Positions 55,486 to 64,000 of a stretch of 64,000 nt of DNA are shown one piece after another; the stretch's first letter is position 1, and the number at the start of each line of letters is the position of its first letter. The stretch lies in assembly GCA_022496205.1 (NCBI GenBank), contig WTXD01000001.1:434001-498000 (forward strand), given 5' to 3'. Under the pieces are notes generated by a model. The model was given only the letters and a program-made list of their open reading frames with translations. It did no database searches and was not told the DNA's origin. The translations under genes and the position numbers were made by a program. The stretch is from Gloeopeniophorella convolvens. Lineage: Eukaryota; Basidiomycota; Agaricomycetes; Russulales.

Positions 55486-58017
55486 TTACAGCTTTGCGGA
55501 CGCTGCTCGCTTACGCAGAACCGTCTTCATGATCTTTCCCGTCGAGGTTTTCTGGCGAGGCGGTCAATGTGAGGTCCAGGTGCCAATCTGGGGCCTGTGT
55601 CACGCGAAGACGTACCGGCAGCTCCTCGACGACCACGACCCACTCGGGCGTGGCGAAGCCAGGCAGGCGCTCGCGCGCGTAGGTCTTGAGCGCAGCAGCG
55701 AACTCGGCGTGCTTCCCGGCCCAGCGCTTGGCGGCCTCGGCGAGCAGAATGACGTAGGCCATCGGCCGCTCGCCCCACTTGGGGTGCTCGCGGCCCACGA
55801 CAGACACTTCCAGGATATCTGGGTGGTCCGCGAGTTCTGCGGGATGTATGGTCAGCAGCCGGGCTTGTGTGTTGCGATTGAAGCCGTGGGCATGTTCATA
55901 CCTTGCTCTATCGCGAGAGACGACGCGTTCTGGACCGATCAGTGAGCGACTGTAGAAGGAAGGAACGAGAGCACGCATGGCAGACGCACCTCCCCGCCAG
56001 AAATGATGATGTCCTTGCTCCTGTCCTGAATCTGCACGGACCCGTCCGGGTGCCACACGGCCAGGTCGCCCGAGTGGAAGTATCCGCCGTCGAACGCGTG
56101 CGCGGTCGCCTCGGGGTCCTGGAAGTACCCGTGCATGACGATGTTCCCGCGCGCGACGATCTCGCCGACGGTCTTGCCATCGCGCGGCACGTCTACGAGT
56201 GGCTGCCCGGGCGACTCGGTCGGGTGCACGACGCGCAGCGGGAAGGAGGTGGCGAAGGCGTGGCCCTGCCGCGCCGCGAGCTTGGCGCGCTCCTCGATAT
56301 GGAGCTTGGACCACGACGGCTGTGGGTAGTTGCGGGTGAAAGGCCCGTAGGTCTCTCTGTTCCTGCATTAAGGAACACAACGACAGAGACGCGCGAATGT
56401 CCACATACGTCAGGCCGTAGACGTGAACAGGTTGGAAACCCCTGGTCTCTAGTTGGCTGAGCAGGTGAGCAGTAGGCGCGGCGCCCGCGATAATGGTCTT
56501 GATGGGGTGCGGGAGGTCCCTCGCATTTGGATCGTTCGTGATCCCAATCTTCCGTGTCTGTCAGATCTACAGTAGAGATGCTGTGAAGATGAGATATAGC
56601 AACCTGAACTGTAGGGGCCCCGCAGTAGTGCGTGACATGTGAATTCAAAAAGTGCTTCCAGATCAGGGGGTAATCAACGGTCCGTAGGGTAATCTGTCTC
56701 GGTTTAGGGATCGCGCCTTGACGCTGCAGGTTAGGCACAAACTTACCTGTGTTGCAAATGAGAATGGAACAGACCAGGGGTATGTCCAACCAGCAGCGTG
56801 GAACATGGGGAGAATCCTGTGTGGCACATGCGCTGAAGCCTCTATCTCAATACACCTCAATCAGACCACTGGTTCCTTACCATAGATAGGTAGAGTCCTT
56901 GTTCATTCTAGGGTTAATGTGAGTACACGGTCTTCGAAGAGGGAATCGAGTCGCCTACTGAGTCTCGAATGCATTGGCAACTGCGGCTAAATATGTGCCT
57001 GTGCGCAAGAGCCACGTCAGGCGTGGAGAACAGTAGAGCACCGCTGTACGGCATACCTCGCAATGTTGTCAAGACACCTTTGGGCTAATTGGGCACATGC
57101 TAAGAGTCGTGATGCGTGAAATGCCCAGAGAGACATACCCGTCCAGTCGTACCCGATCTTTGGTCACAGTCAGAGCCCAGAGATACGCACAGCTAGCTAC
57201 CAACTCACGTGTAATTCAATGACAGAGGCTTATTCTCGTCTGAATCCATTTCGAGCCCGGCCCAGCCTCTTTCTTGACTGTAGGCCCTTCCTGCAGTCAA
57301 GAATTCCTCGTACGGGTCACCAGGTCGGCCCGTGTCCTGGCACATGATGACGCGCGCCTTCGCATCCTTGACAAGATCCTTGTATTCGTGGTCAGCAAAG
57401 ATTAGCTTGGCTCCGCTGTGCGCGAGGATATAGTCAATCTCTTGTTTGGTAAGGCGCGTGTTTATGGTTGTCACGATGGCACGCGCGCCGATAACACCTT
57501 GTAGTGCGTCTGCGAGCCGCGTAAACGGCGCGTCGGACAGTCAAATAGAAAACGCGTCACCGGCAATCATGGGCCTAGGATTTGTTAGAAATATAGGGTA
57601 TGCAACACGTTCAAAAGACGTACGAATTAGGTGCGAGGACAGCGATCCTGTCGCCAGGGCGTATGCCAGCCTGTAGGAGACCATATGCGAAGTTCTGCAC
57701 ACGTTGGGCCCTGGTGATATCTGAGTCCGGTATTGATAGAAGTGAATGGCCGTATACCAGATGGAGTATGTGTAGAAGACAGGAAACTGTACGTCCGGGT
57801 GTGCCACGGCAAGCTTGTCGGGGTATATCTGAGCAGCGCGGAGAAGGAATTCCAATGGGTTCTGACGAGAAAATAGTTGTAAGATGATCGGAAACGCGCA
57901 CAATAGATATGGGTATACGAGAGGGTGTATATTGACCGGGAGACCGGGTGGAGTTGAAAGGGTGAGCTGCGCATTCGGTGGAGGAATGCTGGCAAGGGTA
58001 GGACAGAAGGTGGACAT
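55486..58017 (-). CDS. Acyl-CoA synthetase (AMP-forming), probably peroxisomal
   Basis: Activates a carboxylic acid (medium- or long-chain fatty acid is likely) with ATP and CoA. Sixteen exons: 58017-57937, 57861-57758, 57710-57624, 57574-57561, 57509-57209, 57157-57139, 57084-57057, 56998-56959, 56907-56881, 56816-56747, 56693-56604, 56548-56409, 56356-55990, 55929-55902, 55836-55616, 55551-55486; 1683 nt, 560 aa, a normal length. Motifs: TSGTTGRPKGV (split between a 19-nt and a 28-nt exon), VYGLTETYGPF, GYFHSGDLAVWHPDGSVQIQ, DRSKDIIISGGE and PKTSTGKIMK (catalytic Lys). The protein ends SAKL, a plausible PTS1 peroxisomal signal. Several exons are microexons (14, 19, 27, 28 and 28 nt). The chain is consistent in phase throughout. 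Exact substrate unknown. Confidence 0.88.
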
Positions 58018-59013
58018 GGCAGAGCCTGTTCTACGGGTTTGTACTGAACACAGGGTGGTGAAAGTGTCTGAAGACACGCACCGAACGCCATGGTCTGCAG
58101 GCTGGTCAATTGAACTGTGGTAATCCCGCACTTGTCCGTACCCGAACTCGGCGCGAGAGCGATCGTCTTCCGGCGCGCCCCACAAGCCCGGCCGATTGGC
58201 TATCCCCTCTCGGGGATTCCCGGCGCCCGTCGCGTTCTTCGACGCTCACGGGACTGCCAACAACAACAACTCCCAGGGAGTACACTCCGGACTTGGTTCC
58301 CCCGGTGGGGGCAGCGTGTTCATCATCGTGGATACATATTTCTTATGAAAGGATAATTCTACGGTTGGCAGTGTTCCACACGGTCATTTTGTGCACCAGC
58401 TGGTCCACATTGGTGGAGGCGCACCCACATCAGCATCAGCAACGAACCTGCGCTTCACGCGATAAGGAAAGCCCTATGGGTTGCACATGTGATGGGTCAA
58501 ATCAAACGCCGGGCGCAGGCGTCCGCGGACAACATGTTGCCAAGTTTGAAGTTCCTTCATCGTCCCATAGCCTGCTGCGTCAATCAAGACTGATTTGCCA
58601 ACGGAATCTTCGTTTTGGATAGCCTGTTCCCATGCTGGCTGAGCATGAGCCCAGCAAAGCACATGCGCTCAGTCGCGAATGTACCGCCAACAATGGCATT
58701 TGACCATACGGGGCCGCTTTAGTCTGCGGTCCCCACAACAAAACGCCAGTGAAAAGCCTCTGACGTGGAGCTCGCGACGCCTGCGCTCGCAGAGCTGGGA
58801 TAGCCACGCCAGTGATAGCCAATCGAACAATCTGATTGTTTTGCCTGTACGGGTGCTGTGGGTGGGAGGTGTGAGTGGATGTCAGGGTCAAGAGAAAAGG
58901 CGCGCCACCTGGGCCGAAAGCGGGCGCTGAGCAAACAACGGGCAAACTGAGCCGGGCGACGCTTCTCACCTTTGCTCGGTCCATCTATCTCCATCTCCTC
59001 CTCATCTTCAACC
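58018..59013. other. Divergent intergenic region, 1 kb
   Basis: Between the acyl-CoA synthetase and Rab5-type genes. Inverted CCAAT (ATTGG) at 58195-58199. Open frames of up to 170 codons occur but have no recognisable motif or splice pattern. The last 80 bp before the Rab gene are C/T-rich. Nothing else supported. Confidence 0.4.
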
Positions 59014-60045
59014 ATGGCCGACGCTGCCTCTGGCTCCGCTGACAAGTCCGTCCAAGTAAAGCTCGTCCTCCTCGGTGAGTACGCCCCTCGACCACCCCCC
59101 GTGCCACCCACATCTCCCTGCTGCGCGCCCCATCACCGCCTACTGACGCAACGACCAGGCGAGGCCGCCGTGGGCAAATCCTCCGTCGTCCTCCGCTTCG
59201 TACGTCCTCTACCCCGTGCATGTGTGTCTCGCACCGACCTTACGCCCTTAATAGGTCTCCAACGAGTTCCAAGCCAACAAAGAGCCCACAATCGGCGCCG
59301 CGTTCCTCACGCAGAAATGCCGCCTCGAGGACCGCGTGCTGCGCTACGAGATATGGGACACCGCCGGCCAAGAACGCTTTCACTCGCTCGCGGTGCGCAC
59401 TCCCACCCGCCCACCCGCCTGACTACGCCCCGCTCACTGCTGCGCTTTTCCCCGCAGCCGATGTACTACCGGAACGCCCAGGCGGCCGTGGTCGTGTACG
59501 ACGTCACCAAGGCGGCCAGCCTCGAGAAGGCCAAGACGTGGGTCAAGGAGCTGCAGCGACAGGCGAACCCGAACATCGTCATCGCGCTCGCCGGGAACAA
59601 GATCGACCTCGTGCAGCCGTCCGCGTCCACGTCGGGGAGCAGCGCAGCCGAGTCGGAGGACGAGGCTGACGATGCGACCGCCACCCCCGGCGAGACGGCC
59701 GCCCCGGGCGCCGAGGCAGAGAGCCTCCGCCAGGTGCCGCGCGAAGAGGCACAGGCGTACGCGCAGGAGGCGGGGCTGCTCTTCTTCGAGACGTCAGCAA
59801 AGACGGGCGAGGGCGTCGTGGAGGTGTTCACTGAGATTGGTGCGTTGCCCGTCTCGACGTTGCTTGGAGGCCCTGTCGTTGAGCGCGCCGATGTGATAGC
59901 CAAGAACATTCCCATCGAGCATATCCTGGCGTCGTCGCGGGGTGCTGCGGGCCGACCAGGTGCCGCTGGGAGTCGCACGGGTGGCCAGGAGGCCGTCAAT
60001 CTCGACGAGAACCAAGCCAAGGCCAGGGATGCATGCAACTGCTGA
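59014..60045 (+). CDS. YPT5: Rab5-family small GTPase (Ypt5/Vps21 type)
   Basis: Controls early endosome fusion and traffic to the vacuole. Exons 59014-59074, 59159-59199, 59255-59392, 59458-59839, 59900-60045; 768 nt, 255 aa. G boxes: GEAAVGKSS (G1, about 21-29), Thr in [10 protein letters not shown] (G2), WDTAGQE (G3), GNKIDL (G4, about 126-131) and ETSAKTG (G5). IGAAFLTQ is the Rab5 signature effector region. Between G4 and G5 there is an acidic Ser/Ala insert of about 40 residues ([17 protein letters not shown]), so the protein is longer than animal Rab5. It ends DACNC, a Cys-X-Cys motif for double geranylgeranylation. The last intron (59840-59899, 60 nt) is in frame and stop-free; removing it gives the family join EVFTEI-AKNIP. 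Confidence 0.93.
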   Translation: MADAASGSADKSVQVKLVLLGEYAPRPPPVPPTSPCCAPHHRLLTQRPGEAAVGKSSVVLRFVRPLPRACVSRTDLTPLIGLQRVPSQQRAHNRRRVPHAEMPPRGPRAALRDMGHRRPRTLSLARGAHSHPPTRLTTPRSLLRFSPQPMYYRNAQAAVVVYDVTKAASLEKAKTWVKELQRQANPNIVIALAGNKIDLVQPSASTSGSSAAESEDEADDATATPGETAAPGAEAESLRQVPREEAQAYAQEAGLLFFETSAKTGEGVVEVFTEIGALPVSTLLGGPVVERADVIAKNIPIEHILASSRGAAGRPGAAGSRTGGQEAVNLDENQAKARDACNC

Positions 60046-60256
60046 AGCGGCTCTCGTACAGTTTGACTTCCCTTCTTACATGTGACACGACCGCCTTCGT
60101 CCTAACGCCATGTTGTTATTCTCGCGATTCATACATATGCTGCATCCCATCCTATCTTTTGTTACATACAACCCGGTTGCGTCACCGCTTATATCCGACA
60201 ATATCCTGGGGTGCTCAAGTCTGTCTTCTATATATCAAGAGTGATAACACAGACAT

Positions 60257-62342
60257 TCAGCCTTCGTGTGAGGGCGGCATCAGGTCCACATAAGGCGGCG
60301 GCCCCACAACATGTGCGTGCTCTCCTCCGTCGGGCACAAGATACGGCGGCGGTGCATTAGTGTGTGGCGGATTGGGAGCTGGCAAGCCCGGTGGCAATGG
60401 TCCCTGCGCGGCCGGAGCCTCGGGGGGCGGCACCGGGATCCCAACAGCCTGGTGTGGGACGCCCTCCCGCGAGCGATACTCAGAATGTATCGACGGCGGC
60501 GGGTCCGAAGGGTCGTCCATGAGAGGCGGCGGTGGCGGAAGCCCCGACCCCGGCGCTGTCCCGTGCTGCGGGAACGTCAGACTGAGCGCCTGTATGGTGT
60601 GCTCGGGGTCGCCGACATCGAGCTGCACGAGCCCAGTCACATTCGGGTCGAGCGTCGCCATCTCCACCGACGGCGGCGGCGTCGATGCATTATTGCGGTC
60701 CACCTCCTCGGCGTGGCCGCTGAATTGCGAGGACACGGTAAAGCCGAAAAGGATGCCTTCTCCTTCGATCAGCTGCCCAGGGAGTGGGCTGAGGGGCGGC
60801 GGCGCCGCGACGTTGTCTTCCGTAGGGACGAAGATCTCCTGCTCGGACTCGAGAAAGGTGGGCAATCGTGACGAGGACGACGGGAAGAACGGCGGCGGCG
60901 GTGCGTGCTCCTCGAAGGGCGGGGGAGCGCCCGACGCCAGGTAACTCGGCCCTGCCTGGCCTTCGTCGTAGTGCGGCGCGGCTTCAATGTCGTCGCCCCG
61001 ATTAGTCCTCATCGGCGGGCGGTCGTGCTTCTTGTGGTACGCCGAGTCGACCGACTCCTCCACCTCGGGGAGCGGCGCGGGGGACGGCAGGAAGGTGATC
61101 GGGAGGGTGACGGTGGAGACGCGCTCGGTGTGATGAGACGTGTTCCGGAACGTCGCATGCACGCGGATGCGGAACGAGACCGAGTGTAGGAGCGTGTCCT
61201 GCGTGATCGACGCGCACTCGGCCTCGCTGCCTGTCGATGCAAAGTCCCCCGCGGGGAGCGGGTGCGTGCTGTCGGACGGGGACGACGACGGGGACGACTG
61301 GTGCAGGATGAAGCGCAGGCGCACGGCCCGCGACGCGTGGAAGCGGCACAGCGCGCCCGAGCGCGAGATGACGGTGCGGTACGCGGCGCCGCGGCGCGGG
61401 GCGAGGCTGCTCGACTCGTACGGGGGCGAGGTGGACGACGAGGCGACGGCGGGCTTATCGTGCGCCGAGAGCGACACGCCGAGCGGGGCGCTGTGGGCGT
61501 GGTCGTCCTCGTCCTCGGAGCCGTCGCCAATGTCGGATGGGATGTCCACGTCGACCGAGTCGCTCTCGTCGGCCACGGTGCCGTCCGCGACGCGCACGAT
61601 CCTGATGAGCTCGGCCTTGATGTTCCGCAGCCGGAGGCCCTCCTCCAGGACGAGCTCACGGCGCGGGGGCGGTACAGTCACGTAGATCGGGACGGGCTCG
61701 ACCGCGGTGAAGACCGTCCTGGGGATCTCGACTTCTATACGAGAGGGGCTGTCCCGGGTACGCGTGGTGGGCGAGATGGGGATGCTGTGCCCGTGGGGGA
61801 TGAACCGCCTGGTGTGGACGGTAAGCTCTTTGGAGAGGGGCTGTGCGGCCTCATCCAAGGGGTGGAGCGTGGCGGAGAGGATGTGCCGGACAGACGACTG
61901 CGGTGTGTGTATGCACTGAGGCGTGTCCGCGGTGAGGGGGATAGCAAAGGAGAAAGAGGAGGGGGGGAGGGCGTCCTTGTCGTCGTCGGCGTCAAACAAG
62001 ATAACGGACGAGCGGGCGAGCTCGATAGACTGGTCGTAGGCAGACTCGACGGTGCGGAGGTCCATGGTCCTTGAGGACAGAAAGGCTAGGCTCAGCAGGT
62101 GGACCGAAAGCTAGGGCGCAGATGGCGACGGACACTTTTCGCCAGCGGACAGCGTCCATTCCCTTGACCTGGAGCTCTCCCTCGATCGATGCGCGCTCGC
62201 CATCTGCGCCGAGGAAACCTTGCTGGAATCTGAGCGAGTCTGTGGCGGGGATGATGAGGATCTGAGGGTCTGTGCAATGGGGTTCGCCGTCGGAGAGAGC
62301 GTCGTCTGTCTGGGCGTCGTATATCGGAGGGGGGGCAGACAT
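60257..62342 (-). CDS. Arrestin-like trafficking adaptor with PPxY motifs
   Basis: Exons 62342-62134 and 62069-60257 with a 64-nt intron; 2022 nt, 673 aa. The arrestin fold is suggested by N-terminal beta-rich text (IEGELQVKGMDAVRWRKV, then TMDLRTVESAY), the mid-section FIPHGHSIPI and IEVEIPRTVFTAVEPVPIYV, and a second lobe with RTVISRSGALCRFHASRAVR and HSVSFRIRVHATFRNTSHHT. Two PPPY motifs near the C-terminus (643-646 and 660-663) are binding sites for WW domains of Rsp5/Nedd4 ubiquitin ligases. This combination defines fungal ART adaptors, which direct ubiquitination and endocytosis of plasma-membrane transporters. The intron was placed where WRK-V joins TMDL. The linkers are Ser/Pro-rich. 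Which transporter it serves is unknown. Confidence 0.77.
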
Positions 62343-62480
62343 TGTGGTTGGGTGGAATCATGGGGCGGAGCGAGGCGGTGAGCTAAATAGTACAGAACGG
62401 AGATAAATTACACAACACAGCAAAGAGTCAAGTAAGCAACAAGGTGACCGACGAGTCCTAGTCGACGCCAGCTACACTGA

Positions 62481-64000
62481 TCAACCGACACGGGCCAAAC
62501 TCTCCAACTCTCGGAACATCGAGTCGTCGACGTCCTTCTGGAGCATGACACCCCACACAACCTCCTCCTGGAAACCGCTCAGCGACCCCGTCCCCTTCTC
62601 CACCTGGTCCTCCCCGACTTCTCCGTACCCGACCCCGAACGAGAGCACCGCCCCGCCTGTGTTCTGCGACGTGTCAAAGGCGTCGTCGCCGTCGTCGACG
62701 AGCTTGAGGGTCTCGACGACGCGTCTTGCGCAGACGGCGAAATATCCGCGCATCTCCTGGGGGACGCCGACGGTGAACTTTCTCACGAGGCGGAACATGA
62801 TCTTGACAAAGCCGAGTTGCTGGTCCTTCTTGAGTTCCTCCTTGAGCGACGGAGGCGCCAGGAATGCAATCGCATACAGCGCCATAATGTCCTTTTCGAT
62901 GTAGCTTAGCCACGCTTCCCGCTTTGCGATTTGGAAGTCGGCATCCACGATCGGAAGCCGGTGCATCAGGGCTTCGAATAGCTGTCGCAGCCAGGCCGTC
63001 GGGACCGCCTTCGCGATGACCTGCCGGTTCACGTCCGGTTGCCCGAAGCGGCAGAGCACATCCAGCGCCGCGTCCACCAGCAGCGGCGGCTTGGCGTTGG
63101 CGGTCATCCCGGTGAGGAGGAACAACTCGGACGGAATCGTGGTCTCCGCAGAGTCGACCAGGTACGACGCCGTGAGCGCGTAGCCCCGCTGCGCAACCTC
63201 CAGCGCCGCGGGGGACGGGTTGCTTGCATGAGCGATTGATGGAGCCAGGCGGATGGGTCCAGACAGATTCACAAGCAAGTAGAGCACATCACGTCTTATC
63301 GCGACCACGTCTCTGAGCGTCAGCGCGTCAGACGCCGCACGGAGGGTGCCGTCTTGCTTCCGATGGACCTCGCAGACCCGCAGCATGCAAGTCAAGAGGC
63401 GCTCGTGGTTGGCAAGGAACTCGACGTTGTCTGGAACCACGGAAAGATTCCGCATGATGTTGATGATAGCAAGGACAATGTCACCTGGGCGCTGCTTGGG
63501 TCCCAGAAGATCATGATCCTTCAATCCCTGTTTTCGCTCCAGAGTTGCGAACGGTTTGCTGCCGTCTTCGAGGATGGCGTCGACCAGTTCCCTATAAGTG
63601 ACGATCGAGGGCTCGACGGACGCGTCCGGCCCATCTTTCCCCCCGAATGTGATTTCGAGGAGCAGGTCCAGTGCCTCGTCCATAAGGTCGGGGCAGTTTG
63701 CGATGGGGAATCCGCTCGTCCCTTGGCCACGCATGATGGAAAGAAGGGTGAACGTCGTGAGGCCGTAGCCCAGTTCGGTGGAGATCCGCGAACGCAGACT
63801 CATGGTGAGCGAGTCAATGTCGATGTTGCCCCATTCGTCAAGCCCGCGCAGGGTGCGCAGGGATGCGAGGCGACGCTGCTCTTCTGTGATAGCGCGCAGA
63901 TCGCGGCCGCCGGCTGTGTCGATCTCGCGCAGAAGGGGCACGTATTCGACCTTGCGCCGCTGGGGCGTATCTGGCTGCTGCTCAGCTCCGGGGGCAGGCT
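62481..64000 (-). CDS. Swi1/Sol1 (ARID1)-type SWI/SNF subunit, C-terminal part
   Basis: Open frame from the right edge to a stop at 62481; the 5' end, where an ARID DNA-binding domain would be, is outside the window. About 506 residues are visible. After a Pro/Gln-rich start (PDTPQRRKVEYVPLLREIDT) the protein is almost entirely helical: GGRDLRAITEEQRRLASLR, WGNIDIDSLTMSLRSRISTE and LGYGLTTFTLLSIMRGQG, then leucine-rich armadillo-like helices (DIVLAIINIMRNLSVVPDNV, RRDVLYLLVNLSGPIRLAPS). This layout is what I recall for the C-terminal region of fungal Swi1/ARID1 chromatin-remodelling subunits. The call is by recollection of that pattern and cannot be tested without the ARID. Confidence 0.55.
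   Translation of the reverse strand, partial: PAPGAEQQPDTPQRRKVEYVPLLREIDTAGGRDLRAITEEQRRLASLRTLRGLDEWGNIDIDSLTMSLRSRISTELGYGLTTFTLLSIMRGQGTSGFPIANCPDLMDEALDLLLEITFGGKDGPDASVEPSIVTYRELVDAILEDGSKPFATLERKQGLKDHDLLGPKQRPGDIVLAIINIMRNLSVVPDNVEFLANHERLLTCMLRVCEVHRKQDGTLRAASDALTLRDVVAIRRDVLYLLVNLSGPIRLAPSIAHASNPSPAALEVAQRGYALTASYLVDSAETTIPSELFLLTGMTANAKPPLLVDAALDVLCRFGQPDVNRQVIAKAVPTAWLRQLFEALMHRLPIVDADFQIAKREAWLSYIEKDIMALYAIAFLAPPSLKEELKKDQQLGFVKIMFRLVRKFTVGVPQEMRGYFAVCARRVVETLKLVDDGDDAFDTSQNTGGAVLSFGVGYGEVGEDQVEKGTGSLSGFQEEVVWGVMLQKDVDDSMFRELESLARVG

Noticed and set aside
61009..61685. Long alternative frames on both strands within the arrestin-like gene
   Set aside because: High GC makes stop codons rare here. 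Only the chosen frame gives the arrestin-like blocks and PPPY motifs.

Overview
The window is nuclear DNA of a filamentous basidiomycete, most likely an Agaricomycete. The reasons are gene density (30 protein-coding loci called in 64 kb), very short introns (mostly 45-65 nt) in almost every gene, GT-AG borders with CTNAC-type branch points, coding exons as short as 8-28 nt, and a gene set shared by all eukaryotes. There is no bacterial-style operon, phage, CRISPR array, insertion sequence or rRNA/tRNA gene that I could support. Most genes are broken up by introns, so single open frames understate them. I rebuilt exon chains by hand; for every complete multi-exon model except the small one at 44544-44970, the summed coding length is a multiple of three and the splice phases agree.

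Layout, left to right. 1-858 (-): Tim21, cut by the left edge. 1119-2675 (-): mitochondrial oxaloacetate-type carrier. 2848-6984 (+): Mdm1-type PXA-RGS-PX-nexin protein. 7118-9028 (-): Trm6, tRNA m1A58 methyltransferase subunit. 9219-11294 (+): UCS-domain myosin chaperone, followed directly by 11603-16206 (+): class I myosin. 16454-18359 (-): coiled-coil protein. 18444-19313 (-): riboflavin synthase. 19418-19709 (+): 79-residue membrane protein. 19819-20757 (-): single-pass membrane protein. 21031-22854 (-): unknown 607-residue protein. 23304-24648 (+): forkhead factor. 24896-27812 (+): Utp13. 28051-28936 (-): aminodeoxychorismate lyase-like. 29024-32865 (+): NBR1-like autophagy receptor. 33250-35735 (-): alpha/beta hydrolase. 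36037-37879 (-): methionine aminopeptidase 2. 37993-39123 (+): charged nuclear-type protein. 39124-41414: gene-poor island. 41415-41708 (-): Gon7 of KEOPS. 42137-43327 (+): class I methyltransferase. 43393-44288 (-): homeodomain factor. 44544-44970 (-): small hydrophilic protein. 46248-48282 (+): chitin deacetylase. 48510-48831: inverted-repeat element. 48906-49550 (-) and 49795-50625 (+): ribosomal proteins eL21 and uS4, divergent. 50893-55200 (+): CNH-like plus GYF protein. 55486-58017 (-): acyl-CoA synthetase with a PTS1-like end. 59014-60045 (+): Rab5-type GTPase. 60257-62342 (-): arrestin-like adaptor. 62481-64000 (-): Swi1/ARID-type subunit, cut by the right edge.

The genes are mainly housekeeping: ribosome production and translation (eL21, uS4, Utp13, Trm6, Gon7, Map2), mitochondria (Tim21, carrier), membrane traffic and actin (Mdm1, Rab5, arrestin, myosin and its chaperone), autophagy (NBR1), cofactors (riboflavin, folate) and transcription (forkhead, homeodomain, Swi1-like). 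Two functional pairings stand out: the myosin chaperone sits directly upstream of a myosin gene on the same strand, and two ribosomal protein genes share one divergent promoter. I saw no clear new multigene system. The best second looks are the microexons (including one 12-nt exon next to a GC-AG intron), the CNH-GYF architecture, the NBR1 receptor with a terminal Atg8-binding-type motif, a forkhead site in the forkhead gene's own promoter, and the inverted-repeat element at 48.5-48.8 kb.
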